Below, piece by piece: positions 25,001 to 39,349 of a stretch of 64,000 nt of DNA. Source of the DNA: Chamaea fasciata (Eukaryota; Chordata; Aves; Passeriformes; Sylviidae); NCBI GenBank assembly GCA_029207755.1, contig JARCOQ010000007.1:38521656-38585655 (forward strand), read 5' to 3'. Position numbers and translations under genes: made by a program. Under the pieces are notes generated by a model. The model searched no databases, was not told the origin of the DNA, and saw only the letters and a program-made list of their open reading frames with translations. Each line of letters opens with the position of its first letter. Position 1 is the stretch's first letter.

Positions 25001-26863
25001 GCAGATAGGACTTTCTCAAGCACACCTCACATGCACACCTCTCCATTTATTATTATCCTAAGTGTATAGAATAGAAATGTGCATAAGGAAAACAAATATT
25101 TGTTTGCTTGTGATGCTTTAGGAACATTTAGATGATAAAATCTACCAAAATACATAGCATATTATACAAAACTCACTGCATCAAGGTAAAACAGAAGTAT
25201 CATTAAAAAGGTAATGCTGGGATTTTAGCTTAATCCATCCAGAAAGAGGTAGATCATTAGAATGAAGATAATTTTTAAAGTCCTTGAGTAGTAAGTGACT
25301 CTCAGGCTCATAAGTTAACAGCATCAGACAATGCCCTAGTTTCATAGCGCAATCGGCTTTGTCAAGCCCCTGACATGCTGAGGAGCTGGACTTCTCCACA
25401 GTACTCAAGTATTTACATTTTGAAAGAGATGTAAGTAATAACTTCTTCTCAGAGTTACCACCTCAGTGCTTTAGGTGTGAGTAGGAAGACGCACAAATTC
25501 AAAGACTCCTTCTTTGCAAGAAAGGGGGACAAAGAAAGAAAATGGAAGAACATAGTATTTTTAAAAAATTAACAACTAACTTTACAAGTCAAGACTGAAA
25601 TGCATTCTTAAAAAAACAAGTACTGCAAAAACTAAGAGAATCAACTCAATTCACTTATACTGATAAAGACACTACTACTCAAGCTGCCAGCCTTTCACTG
25701 TTTTCCAGTATGGAGAATATCCAAAAAATGAGAATTGCAGGAGCTCGTTGCTTCTTTGCTTACACTCACACCGAAGGGACCTCAGCCATGAAGACAAAAC
25801 CATCTGCCTTTTCTCAATAATTTATATAATTCTGCTGTATTCGTAGTTGAGTATTTACTACAAACTAAGAATCTTTCTTCTTGCTAGGGGGCAGGTGGAT
25901 GTAGATTCCCATGTTGCTGGCTACACATGGGTCAGAATTTGTGCTTTGTTTTATACTGTAGCCTTATTCTATTTCTCTGGATACCCTGATACTACAGTAA
26001 TACTATTTGAAATTAATATGAAAACAACATCTTAAACATTTTGTTTCCTCATGTGTAAGTATAGGTGAAGTACTGTTACACAGTTAAAATTAGAACCATA
26101 CTGGGCATGTGAACTTCAACCGTAGTTGAAGACTTAAGCCTGCTGTGATGTGATAAATGAAGGAGCTGTAAATCTCTGCCCGTCTTTGGTTGGCATCCAA
26201 CTGGAAATTGATCTCCCATCATTTTTCTTTAAAGCTTGGGTGTAACTCTGGAATCCTGGCCAACATTTCCTTTCTCAATAAAATAGGATCAACACACCTA
26301 AAGATGTAAGACAGCTACAACTGAACTTATGGCAGATGCCCCATTTGCCTACTCACAACACCACCAATAATGATGAATGCTTCTTTGTAAAAGATTCCTC
26401 AGTATTGAAAAATAGTATATAAAATCATTTTTAATATACATGTATATATAAAATGGATTTAGAACCTAGGCAGTTTTGTTTTGGTGGGTCCCTTAACATA
26501 TAAGCAGTAAAAGTTACAGAGATGTTTTATATTCCCAGTTCCTCATAGAAATGGATTGGGAAAGCTGTTTCCAATACTTTGCCAGTCTACATTTTAATAG
26601 GGAAAAATAACTGCTGATTATTATGAAACAATGAGCCACATTTCAAGTAATCCAGCCAATCAGTAGAAAGGATTTGAGGCCTTCTGGTTTATATTTGTGT
26701 GCAAACAGCTGTATTTCATTTTTTAGCCTCTTTGTTTTCCAAAGCTTTTTAACTTTTTGTCAGATAAAATCCCTCTTGTCATGGTGGCCAAGACACCAGC
26801 AAAATAAGAGCGGAGGAAGGGTGAGAGTTATAGCGAGTGGAAAGCCTCCTGTGTTGAAGTGTG

Positions 26864-26865
<2 letters not shown>
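22076..26865. other. AT-rich noncoding stretch, no gene seen
   Basis: Contains a short A run near 22900 and a perfect 14-bp palindrome, ATATACATGTATAT, at 26434-26447. Frames up to 101 codons show no recognisable motif. No repeat family was identified. Confidence 0.65.

Positions 26866-26891
<26 letters not shown>
26866..26891 (+). repeat. poly(A) run, 26 nt
   Basis: Uninterrupted A26. It could be the tail of a retrocopied RNA, but no AATAAA signal or recognisable transcript precedes it and I see no target-site duplication. A simple homopolymer is the safer call; its length may be misread. Confidence 0.9.
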
Positions 26892-26894
<3 letters not shown>

Positions 26895-29623
26895 CACCTC
26901 CCAAAAATAAAGTGAATGTGCATAATAAGAACAGTTCATCTGTAGGTAAAATATTGACTCCAGAATACATTACTTTTAATTGTAAATACTGGTTATTGTT
27001 GTGATCTCAAATCACATTGATAACTGCCTGCTTAAAAGTAGTGTAAAAAATACTCTATCACACAAATTTGACATCATAAAATTCCTAACTTCCTAATTTT
27101 TCTATAAACTTATAACTTCCTTGGGAAAGAGTTTGGATTTATTTTAATAAAGCAGTTGGGGAAGAATGAACACTGGAAGAATTCCAGCTGCAGTACGTGC
27201 AGTTCTTAAAAATTAAAAATAATAAAATAATTTCATTACTTTGTAGCAGTTTATTGCCTCTTTTGAGATTTAATTTAAAATTGAATAAGTTTTTTGCACT
27301 ATAAAAACCTGAGTAGAATTTCAGTAGGGTCAAAAAGTCTAAATCTAGCTGGCACTGCAAATTAAAATGAGCTTGGTATTCCCAGGTCAGACCTCCTGGG
27401 ACAGAAGTTAATGTCACAGAACTACTGTATACAGGGTATAAATCTGTGCTCCATATTCCAAGTACTCCATGCACTGGGCTTTCATGATGTCTTGATCAAG
27501 CCTATATTTTAGAGCTATGGGAAGCATTGATTAGGAAAGTCCCAAAAATAATTGAAAGACTCAGCAGACAGCCTAAAAAAAGAATGCATCACATTAGGCA
27601 ATGGCCAGAAGTCTGAGCAGAGAGGGGCAGAAGTCACAGGACAGTGCATGAATTCATCTGTGCTTTCAATCACTTCAAAAACCAGCCATTTCAGAGACCA
27701 GGGGGAACACCCAAAAGAAAACCCCAGCATTTAAACTCAGTAGGCCAAATTCAGACTTGCTCAGAACTCTCTGACCTTCAGACACAGCCTTCTCATGACA
27801 AACACAAAAAGCAGATAAAGTAACCTTTTAAATCTTTTCTCCCTGATACGGCCCAAGTTGACCCTCAAATTCCATGGGATGTTTTGTTAGAAACTAATCA
27901 GAAATGCAAAAAGTACATCTTAAAAATTGTTTATGTTCTATGTAAAATTGATTCTTTTCCCTTTAATACTAAAATTTGGTCCATCTGTTGAGAAAACAAA
28001 ATATTCTAAATATATACAGAGAGTAGAACTGCTTCATTCCACTAGCTATATCCTGTGGTAGATGCATTTTCATCAGTATGTTTGTCTTGCAGACAAAATG
28101 AATATCAGATGGTGGTTCTGAAAAAGGGCAGACCTAACATGAGGTGATTAGTTTCAAAACCAGATTTTTATTCTTGATAAATTATTACCAAATACAATCA
28201 TCTGTTGATTGAGGATATAAAACAGATTGGTCATACCATAACCCACAGGTTAAATGAAAAACGGAAATAATAAGTTTATTTAACATAATCTTACATTAAG
28301 TTCCTGAGCAGTACAAACCTAAGGCAAATAATTAGATTTCCAATTTTAAGATATACATTTGTTAAATCAGACATTTCTTGAGGTCATAGATGCCTTTATT
28401 CGCTATTCTATCCACATTGTGTGCTGTATATGCACACAGGCTTTTACAAACACGTGTATCATTTCAACTTGTGACTAATGATTCAGGTACTTTGTACAAA
28501 ACTTATCAAATGGAAATGCCACTGACATTTTATTCAATTAAAGTTGATAACTTATTACATTTGTAGATTATTTGTGAAGAAAATATAAGGAAACTGCTCA
28601 TCTACAAAAATTAATTCTAGTTGAGTACTAGAGAGAAAACACAAGTGTTTCTTACACCAGTAGGAGTCCTAGAAGCAAAGAATTTTGACTTACTAAAAGC
28701 AACTCATAACAATACTTTCCTAGTAGATATTCTTGAAATCATGGCATAATTAAATATGGGCATTTGAGGAAGAAATTATGCTCCTACAAAACAATCTTCT
28801 TTTATCTTAAATCAATTATAGCTGTTTAACATGGAGATGAAAAAAAATGACCCTAAGTTTTCCCAACATTCACTTACAGCTAAGTAAAAAAAATTACATA
28901 TTATCATATTTTCATATTGGATTCTATGACAGGTAGTCATAGGAAACATCTAGGAAACATTCCCTACATAAAAGTTCTCATGACAATGATAGAGTTACAC
29001 CCATAAATATAAGTATTCCAAGTTTAGTAGTACAAACTTACAAAATTAATTCACAGAAAATTCCCATTCTTAGGGACAGTTCTGTGACAAGATATAAAAA
29101 CAAAGCTACCTGCTGACTAGAAGTGTTTACCTTCCTTATGTTCCATTACCTGGAATTCTCCCACCAACCACAAATTATTTTGGTCTTCTGTTAAAACTCC
29201 TAAAATATATGTTAAGTCAATTAAAAAAGCTATTAGTTTGCCTCTGGTTCAATTATTGTGTAAAATTTTCACATATAAGAAAAGCTTCACCCTCACTTAT
29301 GCTCCAGGTCTCAGTAGCAAGTTTATTCTTACAACAGTCAACATTGATACACATTTTTACCATACTGGAGGAAAAAGTAGAGAATTTTGCATTATTGAGT
29401 AGACAGAATTATTTAAAGCAAAAAAAAAAAATCAACATCACTTATTTTACTGTAAAATAATTCTGAGATGCTTAAAGTTTTCATAAACAAGTAAGTGGTT
29501 TTGGAGACTGCTTCTGAATAAGGTCAATTGAATTTTACGCTTCCTGTAAAACATTTGAAAGTACCCAAGCTCAAAAAGTTCCACTGATGTGTAAATTACA
29601 GTTTTGGGTTTGTCTGGGTCTTC
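26892..29623. other. AT-rich noncoding stretch, no gene seen
   Basis: A minus-strand frame of 111 codons at 27139-27474 is probably chance. No repeats beyond short A runs (for example near 29420). Confidence 0.65.
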
Positions 29624-29641
29624 TTTTTTTTTTTTTTTTTT
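29624..29641 (+). repeat. poly(T) run, 18 nt, followed by C5
   Basis: T18 runs directly into CCCCC, the complement of the G-then-A type junctions seen elsewhere in the window. A second, shorter T run is at about 29776-29785. Confidence 0.9.
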
Positions 29642-29646
29642 CCCCC

Positions 29647-30307
29647 AACAGCCTGTAATTCTGCAGTAGGTATCAGAATTTTCCAAAATATGGCTATATA
29701 TTTTAATTAGGCAATTATTGTATTTCAATTAGCTAATGCAACTCTAACAGTTTGGAAAATAATTTTGTTGCCCTTTTTTTTTTTTAATTTGTGCTATTCA
29801 AATTATGATAATGGTAACTTATTTTACTTTATTCAGTGGTTTTGCATCTTCATTGCAGACTTTTTCCAGATGGGAAATAATGGGGATCCCTAAGAAGTTT
29901 ATTATGGTTTCTAGCCAGTGGAATCTAAATATTTCTTGTACTGCCTTTTGAGTATCTTTTGTTCATTCCAAGTGCTATTACTCTGGATTTGATATAATTG
30001 ACTCTTAAGCCTGAGACTCCTCTGAATACCATCATTTAGCTCATAAGGCATGAGGCACACTGAGGTAAAGGGATCAGCAATCATCATTAGTACATCATTC
30101 AAATGAAGTTTAATTCTTCCCTCCTTATCAGACATCTGCGTTTATTCTCCTGTTGTAGCCTTCTCTGCACCCCACTTTTGCATGGAAGAGGCTCAGTGGT
30201 TCCTGTCAAATGCACAGGGGATTGACTGGTTCACATTCTCTTTCGTGAAGCGTACTTTTTCATATTCTGCTGTAAGTAACATGCAGGAGAGCACCTACCT
30301 CTGATTA
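29647..30307. other. noncoding stretch, nothing recognised
   Basis: Unique sequence. The only open frame of note is 74 codons on the minus strand (29911-30135), without recognisable features. Confidence 0.6.
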
Positions 30308-30360
30308 TTATTGCATTTGCCATCTTTGTGAAACAAATACAAAGATGGCAAGTAAAATTA
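30308..30360. ncRNA. hairpin with 13-bp perfect stem (possible small RNA or chance)
   Basis: TTGCCATCTTTGT at 30317-30329 pairs perfectly with 30339-30351 around a 9-nt loop. The stem continues outward with a G-T pair, an A-T pair, a 2-nt mismatch and three more pairs. Total length is about 53 nt, slightly short for a microRNA precursor. I do not recognise a known microRNA. Confidence 0.25.
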
Positions 30361-33300
30361 TACAAATAAATTTATATCAGACAGGAAAAGTGGAATAAAC
30401 AGCATAAATGAGAAAGTTCAGAAAAAGCATCCAAAGTCTTTCTCTCTTCCTCTCCCCACATTCATAACAGCCGATAAACCAAATTTCTACAATATCAATG
30501 ACTGACAATTCATACAAGTCAAGCAGAAGCTCAGGGAGTATTTATCAGCATTTACTATTCAGAAGAACAGAGTTCCTTCACTGAAATGGAGTCATCATCT
30601 CAGTTCAGTACCTTTCCAGGGGACCTTCAAATTGATACATGGACTAATTTTGTAGTTTTCCTGTATATTCTCTAATTATTTAACAATGTACCAAGGAATT
30701 GCCGTCTTCACATGGGTGTTTAAATAAGGATACTCTGTTGTTTTCTATTCTTCCTCTCCACTCACCCTCAAAAGTTTCCTAAGTTTAGTTATGAGTATGG
30801 CCTTATCTAAGCCGGTAATTTTCACAAAATATAAGTATCATTACTGCAGAGACAAATTTAAGCACGCTTAACTTAGCAAATAAATCTCTTGAACATAACA
30901 TTACATAGCTCCTGAGGATCATAAAGTAGGTCTAGCATGGAGTTGTCACTAAGAAAGAAAGACAAATTACATTTCCACTAACCAAATAACTTCCTATCAG
31001 TGGGCTCAGCTGTGACAACAGAAATGTTTGTCTTCTCTTTTTCTGCTCTAGGACTAAGAGCCAAAAGAATGCTCAGTCAGCACTGTGGATGGTCCCCCAA
31101 AGAAGCTCACTCTGACTTTTCCACATTGAATTTTTGGTTTTGTCTTTATTTAGTACGCTCCAGACAGCATTTGTTTTATCTATCACCTTAAGGAGAACAA
31201 CTGGCAAAGTCCGCACCTGCCTCACATCTCACAAAGTGAGATTATGCAGTGTGTTGGCTAAATACGTATTGGTTTTTCTGCCAGGGATGAAAGTATGCAA
31301 TATCACTCCTCCATGATTGAAAAATTATGAAAATAGTGTGCAACTCCTTCTTTCTGTAGGCAACGTCAGTGAAACATAACAATTTTTTATTCTCTAGCAT
31401 CAGCAGAGTGTGTTCATATCTCTCTGAAAAGGATATTTCTGTGGGTCCTCAAAGTATCTGACCAAAGGTTTTACAACTTTTAATGAAAAAACAATTACCA
31501 AAAGCACAGTCCATTTTCATGAAAAATTCCTCTTTAGCCCTCTGGGTTCCAAACTGTACTGGCTTTTTTCCTTCATGGCTCTTGGCAAAGACAGAAACTC
31601 TGAAACACAGGTATCAACTAAGTAAAAACAGGATAAGATTTACTTGTTTGTTTGTTTTGGGGGTTGTTTGCACAATCAAAGACCCCATATGGGAAACTAA
31701 GAAAGAACCCTCAGATCTTGGCTGAGACAACTGCAGAGTGATAAACTGCAGGCAGAAAGAATGCAAAGGGACATCAGAGCACAAGATTTAAAAACTCACC
31801 AAGCTTAGGCTTCCTCTTGGCATGCAGAAATTAGCACAGGGATATGAAATAGTCTAGGGCTTCTGGGGAGCCTAAGAATAACCATCAGGGGAAGATCACA
31901 CTCTCTGTTCACCTGAGGTCCTTTTACAGATGTAAGGAATTAGCGTTAGGGACTTGGATCAAAATCAGAGCTATTTTCTGCTTCATCATTTAATTGAAAA
32001 AAGTAAATACTCAAAAAATCTCCCAACATTGCCTGATATACAATTGTAAAAAAGTAGTAGAAAGAAAAGTGTCCCAATATCACACCATTCTGTTTGTCTG
32101 CAAAGAAAGTTCCAGAGTGTCAGAGAAGAGCAGCTGCTCTTTTCACTAAGCAGCCCAAGACTTTTTCTATTGAAAGCTATTTCACATTCAGGACAGCAGG
32201 TTTTCGGAGCCAATGGATCAACAGCCTGTTTCCTTCTACCCTAGTAAAAAGACCGATTTTATCAGGGTTGAATGCATAAATAAAGATAGCAAATAGCCAT
32301 TTACAGTAGCTTATCTTTATTCCTCTTTTGCTTAAACATCAACACATAATTTTTGCTTTAGTTATGCTTGAAAGAACTGGTCTTCACAACAACAAATTAA
32401 CAGGAAGATGTCTTGGACAGCATTGTCAGGATACCCATAAATACACTGTGCAACTTCAGTCAATATATGTTGCTTTTTGCATTTGATATATACATGGATT
32501 TATTACAATGGTGATATTGGGTGCCATAAAGTTTTAACTACAGAGTTAATTACTCTTTTGAGTATTAATTTGTAACTTATGAGCAACAGCATCAACAACA
32601 TACAACAGTATAACACAGGATGAAGACTCTGCACAAAAGCCTCTCTAAAGAATGAGCACTCTATAGGGATGATTTTCTGGGAACTTAATCCTTCAGAAAA
32701 AATAATTTCCAGGCTCTAGAGATCATTTACCTTCCTCGAAAGCAAAAAAGATACCCTGGAAAATCCATTTATAATATTTTTAGAGCAAGCATTTAAGCAT
32801 TTTGCTTTTAGGCTTTCCATAGATAGACAGGAAAAGCAGGGCACAATATATGCAATGTTTATGAGAAATAAAACAGGATCACCCAGAGTCCAACAGCCAG
32901 TGTAATGGAAGTGAGCACATGCTTGGTGAAACCCTGGCTCCAAGACAGTTACACTGTAGATCTCTCTTCACTGAGATCAGCTACCTGCCTGCCTTGACCC
33001 ATTCTGGACTTCTTAGTTCTGCTCCAAACTGTTCCTCCTCTTGTTGGGATAACAGGGCTGTGCTTCTTCTATCAAGAAAAAACCCAGAGACACTCGCTGA
33101 CAGTGAAGATGAAATGAACTGGCTGTTGTACAATCAGAACACATACACATTTCCTATACAACTAACTTACATGATTGAATTTATGAGGCAGCTACCTTGA
33201 TAACCTTGAGCTCCCAAACTAATATTTTCATGTGATGTGTAGGAGGTGAGACAAAAATTCTGCTTGCTAAGAGCAGGATAATATGTAATTATTTATTGCA

Positions 33301-36300
33301 AAGTAATCTAAAGACAAAAAAGGCCATGAAAAAACTATAGGATTTGTTTTTCTTTGTTCCACAACTGATTAGCATTCACCACAAAAAGTGCAGCTTTCAT
33401 AGTCCTCATTTTTTAGAGGTGTTGACTCACATGACAGTAATACAAATACAAAATTGCTGAGTGTGCCCAATGAGGAATCTGAGTAATGAGGTATAGCACT
33501 ATCTTTTCTAAATAGAAAAACATAAACAGAAAGGGCAGGAATGCTATTAGAGAAGTTTTTAAAAAATCAACAATTTAATACAAAGACAAGTTTTAAGCTG
33601 CTTCTAAAGATATGAGATACATTTAACAATTTCCTTTTCCCATGCCTGTTTTTTTGACTATTATGTACGAAAACACACTGTATCAACAGAATTGATGCTG
33701 AAAATAAATCTATCAGAAATGTCTTTATTTTACAAGCTGTTTCACTTTCATGTACAAATTCAGTCCCTTTTTGAAATTTAAAAACATGTTCATCACGTGT
33801 AACAGAAAAAAAATATCCAGAGAGCCAGAAATACTAGAATAACTACAAGAAAAATGCAATATAGAAAAAAACCCCAACATTTTATGCCTGCATTCTCCTT
33901 TAAGTAACCTCTAATGCCATTAAGATAGCTTGTGACAATCACCATATTATCACTGATGTTGCTGTTGTAGTAGCCCTGTAAAACACAATAACAGTTGTTG
34001 AAATAGAGACATGGTTGAGACCAGTTGAATTCACTGCTAAATAGGGGCCAGCATTAGGTTTCAAACTTCCCAGCAACAAAACCTGGGAAATATATGAAAT
34101 TTCAGGGTGAGATAGCAGAGATGAGCTGACCTTGTAAAATATACTAAACCAGTGACAATTTTTATAACGAACAATTTGTCTGCCAAATATTCACAATTAT
34201 GTGATCCACCATGTTAGCTGACAAACCACCAAAGTGCAGGACAGTGGCCTTACACGATACCTTTCCTCCTCTTTTCCCACAGAACAGAAAGGTCATCTGG
34301 AAATACGTCTGGGCCTGAATTCTACATGCACCCTTCAGTATCTGAAACCACTTGTCAAGAAAACTGGGATCAATGTAAAACACAACAGTAGCTCCCTCAC
34401 ATGTTCAGTGGCCACGACATTTAAACCATGCAATTTACAGCAGGCAACAAACAAGATTGGGAATTCAGGGTTAAAATCTCCAGTGAAATTTTGTCTTATA
34501 AAGTAATGAACGCTGACCAAGAGAGTAAATCAAATGGATCTCCTAACAAACTGAAAACAGCTGTTTGGCTGAGTGCGTCTCTGATTTAAGTTTGGTAATT
34601 ATTGCCCTACTGTGGCTCAAGGTTATTCTGTATTAGTGAAATAGGATATCATAGGAAAAGCATCCAACTTCTTAATTTACTGTAGCATCAAAAATTCCAC
34701 TGTAAAAAAATAAGCCGGAAATGTAACCTTCTAAAAACTTACCTATAAACCTTCTAAATGCCATTTATTCATTCTTCTCACGCACAATTGCACAAAATTT
34801 TATTACAATAAACTGGAATATCTAATGCCAAACAAATGATAGACACCTTTAGTCACTCCAACTATGTTTTCACATAAATACTCTGAAAAAAAACTTTATA
34901 AACTTGGAGTCAGTGATAAAGCATCTTGGCTCAATAGCCTACTCCCTGGACTTCTATGGTCTATGTTAGCGCATAGAAAAATTGTTTACATTCTTGCAAG
35001 AACAAACTTTATTTTAAGGTCTCCTCATACCAATAGCAGCACAAGATATAAAGCCACTAAATTTAATTTTTCAAAGGTTAAAAACTTGTTTAAGAAATAA
35101 TGGTAGACATTTGATTAATGAAAACTGAGTTCACTCAATTAGTGCTTGATCTCCTCTTAAATCCAAACTACACTATGGTTTTATTATTCGCTTGTATCTA
35201 GGTTATAAGATGCTTTTATTACCTAAAAAACATGAATCAATTCTCTATGTTAATAACGTAATTACTATGGTATTATTTATCTGCCTGTTGGACATCAAAC
35301 AATGTACAAGTCTGTGGAAGTATAAAAGTGAGTCTCCAGCCAATTAAAATGTCAAAAAAAAGGAAAACCCTGTGTGTACTGTGAACAGCTTAGTAGGATT
35401 CCTGCTCTGGAAATTCAACAGCAACAACAACAAAATTGGCTCTTCCTCAGACACAGACTGCAACTTTTCAGTCAGTAGCAATTACTGTACATTGCTAGAC
35501 TGAATCTTCAATTCTAAACCAAAAATATTTTAATAAACAATAACAAAATCTTTGAAAACAATTATAAATCTAAGTGCTTATTCTTTCTGAATATTTATTT
35601 CAAGAGGACTAGGAATCTTAAAATAAGATGATTCAGTTAATTTAAGGTCAGCTCCAAGTAAACACTGAACTCAGTTCAGTGTATTATTAGAGAAATAATT
35701 TCATTAAGAGAGTGAATTATCACAGATTAATTGCAAACAGGCACTTAAAGAACAACCTTACTTTACCCAGCAAACCATACTCTTCTTTTGGTTTCCTATT
35801 GTCTCAGTTGAGATATTTATGAATTAAACCTATGCCAAAACAAAAGGTTCATATATATACTCTAAAAATTGTAAAAATTACTGAGTATATGCCACAGAAA
35901 CAACCTTTTGAAACTACTACTGTGCTAATTTTTTTTGTCAAAAAATGTTGGATACACTCAAGAAGGAATAATAATAAAGTGAGTGTTCATTCATTTTAAA
36001 AAAGAGTGGGCTCTATGCAAGTCTTTCTGCATACACAACACAAAACAGTAATACAAAACAGGCAGACTTCAATCTGAAATCCCTTCTTGCATATTCTTTG
36101 CCAAGGAGCAATTTCCATACTGACATTGTTTAAATAATCATACAATAGAAACCAATAAACGCACTTTGGCTATGGGAAGGATCAAGACTTACACCCGGTT
36201 AAAGGCCCCCCAGCACCACTGCTGAAGAAACCAACTGGGAGCAAGTGAGGTCCCCATTGTTTTGAATTAAGGGTCCCATAAGAGAAGAACTGAAAGACAG

Positions 36301-37393
36301 AAAACTGGAAGGACACAATAATTCCCATCTATCTGCTGATCTCAAGATCCTTTGTACTTACGGTAACATCAGAGATAACTTCACATGCTAACTACCAGCT
36401 GAAATAGAGCCAGCTGCCCTTAGAGAAGGATGGGAAGAAAATCACCTACAAACAAGGTCTATTGACTTAGGTGGCTTCACTTTCAGGCACCCCTTAGAGG
36501 AATTTTTCTAGCTGCTTCTCAGTCTGAATGCAGTCCAAACCATCCAACTTCAGCAGTTTGGCTCTACTAGAAAATAAAGGGTAGGCCCAAAGAAATCTTT
36601 GGGCACCTACATATCATTCTTCAGCACCAGCATTTGATGTAAATTTTCACATTACCTACCATTTTAAGTATCATTATATGCTTAAACACACTCTGGATCC
36701 TTGAATGACACCAAGTGCAGTCGTAAGTAAAGACAATTATCAATTATTTGTTGGTACACAGTTTCCCTCTGGCACTTCACTTGTATCACAAATATTCCAT
36801 TAAAATGAGGATGCACATGGAAGAGGATCATAATAGGTCACCTTGCCATTAAGCAGACTGAGTTTGGCTTAGTCTGAATATAAGTGACCAAAGTCTTTCA
36901 CTGGCATTTAAATTCAATAATGTTGATTTAATTTAACATATCAAGAAAACTAAAAAACAACTAGCAGAGGATTATAAGCTTCTAAAATAAGACATGGGAC
37001 AACTCGATGCACACATTTCCAAGGAGCTCTGCTCAGGAGATGGCTAACCCTGAAGGCAAATATTTAAGCTTAATGTTCCAAAAGTTCTGTCTGTGCCCAT
37101 TAACATCTGCCTTTCACTAAATTAATTCCTGTTTCAGCCTTTCCAGGTTTCAAAACTTAAGAAGAGCAACACACAAGCAAGCCATATGAAGGGTTCCATC
37201 CAATATGAAAATCTACAATATACTCGATGCACACAGACAAGTATCTTGTGATCCACAAGACAAAGATCTTGTGAAAACTTTTCTGTGTGTGCTTATTAAA
37301 TGCTAGTTAAAAAGTAGGCATTTCTAGTGCTCAACCTCAGTCACCTTTTTTTTTATTTAATGGGAAACCTGAGAAACCAAATCTGATTCTCCC
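30361..37393. other. AT-rich noncoding stretch, no gene seen
   Basis: Visible: a G-rich TTTG-type tract at about 31644-31670, an A/C tract near 33865, and a minus-strand donor-like GTAAGT near 34737 without a clear exon. Frames are 93 codons or shorter. No mobile element was recognised. Confidence 0.6.
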
Positions 37394-37419
37394 TTTTTTT
37401 TTTTTTTTTTTTTTTTTTT
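37394..37419 (+). repeat. poly(T) run, 26 nt
   Basis: Uninterrupted T26, i.e. A26 on the minus strand. Upstream minus-strand sequence (37420 onward) shows no recognisable retrotransposed gene or polyadenylation signal. Confidence 0.9.
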
Positions 37420-39287
37420 GAAACATTAGAGATCTAGTTCAAATCTTAGGACTTAAATCTTTCCTCAATCCAGAACTGGTTCAATCTCTTCTGCCTGACA
37501 GAAGCAGGTACAGGCTAGCTTCAGTTTGAGGTTGCCTTTTCAGCAGTGCTACTGAACAGTGTCACTGCACAGAAAGAAAAAAAATGCACAGCATCAGAAA
37601 TAGTCTATAAAAGATAAAGTATGCCTTTAGAGTTTAAAATTTCAGACAGATCGAAAAGCACAGTGAGCTATGTTCTGGCATGGAGAGCATCAATCCAGGG
37701 TGTTTCACTTCCTGAGAAGCAATCTAGCCAGTTTTGGATCTGATCTCCACACAGGAATACAAAGATGTCTTCAGCATGATCATTCTATATTTAAAGTAAT
37801 ATACAGTACAAAATTCCACTATTTTAATTTTGCATCTTCCAAGGGAATACAGAGTCTTAAATATTCACTTAGACAGTTCTGTAAGGCTACCATAAGGACT
37901 GGTGTAGTATCTAATTAACTACCGCTTCTGAGACATGACAAAATTGACCACTTCTCTGCAATGGCTATCACTGGGCAGAGAATTCAATGCAGACTCCTCA
38001 TTTACTTACAATGGCTAGATCCTTCATCTTTCAACTCTGCCATAAATGATAACATTATTTATGCAACAAGAATATCCTTACCATTTAAAAATGCTTAAGC
38101 TATTGTTTCACCTCAAAACATGTAATAAAGTAAAATGTTAGTTCTTTAAAACCTGCACTACATATGTTTCCTTGAGAAAACTAATTCCTATTTCCCTATT
38201 TCATTTAGGAGTCATTACTTAGTTCCATAGAATACTTCTGTTTCCTCTGTCTCTAAAATACTCAAATGCCTAACAGAGAAAACAAGTCAGAGATACAGAA
38301 ACGATTATTTTAATCCCCGACAACATTCAGTTGACGTTTTGTTTTGTTCTGTTCTGTTTTCATGCTGTTTTTAATTTCAAGATCAATGATGTTTTCCTCT
38401 TAATTAAATTATGCTTTCACATACTAACACACCAAATTAAAGATGAGCTCATCCACCACCAAAATGCCCCTGCAGTCAGAATGCAATTAGTCTTACAATA
38501 TGTACTCTGAAATTTCAAATTCTTAAACAGTGACTACAAGGTCCAGCAATATATGACTTCTATTGATTAATATTGTGCATTCATTGCAAACTTCTTTCTT
38601 GTGTTATACTAAAGACAGACATGATAAAAATAAAGGACAATCTATAACAATGAACAGAATCAAATATTTGATTTCTCTGCCATTTTGTTATTCACACTGT
38701 GGAGGTCCCCCCTCTTTACAACACATCTGGAACAGCATCCAGCACTATAATGTTTCCAAGGCTTATTTTTGTAAGATGATGCAGAGAAGAGGTGAGATCT
38801 TTAAAACTCCTCACCAGTCAGGGTTAGAAAGACCTGTTCCATATCTCTGACAGAGATACAGAAAACAATTCACGAATGAGTATAATCTTGGTCTAATTTA
38901 CTAAAAATCTTAACACTGCTGTCAGTATCTCAGTATGTGGCTATTGGCAGTGACAGTGTGCAAGTGTCCTTACACACACTGCAAGTCACTGCCCAGCTGT
39001 ACAGCAGCTGCCTCCAACTAAGCTCAGAACAGGTCAAGGGTGATGTGAATCCTCAAAGTACTGCCGGTTTGTTGTGTTTATCTTTGGTGGCCAAAGAGTG
39101 CAAATGCCAAAAAAAGAAAACAAATGCTTTCCTTAACCTTGGATTTCCTAAATGATTTAATGTCTTTGTGTCTTATGAGAAGCAGTTCAAAATGTGACAC
39201 TTGTATCTGTAGACTGGCCACTGGATATTACAATGCATTTAATAGAGAGAGCAGAAGCCATTAACCAGGCAGATGTCAGTAGCTTAC
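37420..39287. other. noncoding stretch with a short TTTTG/TTCTG tandem
   Basis: The tandem lies at 38337-38360. The remainder is unique AT-rich sequence; a 95-codon frame (38563-38850, plus) is unremarkable. Confidence 0.6.
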
Positions 39288-39349
39288 CTTGACAAGGACT
39301 TGCTTGGTATTATCCTCAAAGACATCTGCTGACCCAGCAGTCTCAATGG
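39288..39349 (-). other. candidate coding exon end (unproven)
   Basis: On the minus strand the frame A-I-E-T-A-G-S-A-D-V-F-E-D-N-T-K-Q-V-L-V-K ends at the strong donor AAG|GTAAGC. Codons are rich in G at first position and the peptide is acidic and soluble-looking, both coding-like. The acceptor is weak: the nearest AG (TTTAAAAAG at 39350-39358) lacks a good pyrimidine tract, and an in-frame TAA lies just beyond it. No gene recognised. Confidence 0.22.

Noticed and set aside
27139..27474. 111-codon minus-strand frame
   Set aside because: No domain, no splice context, AT-driven composition.
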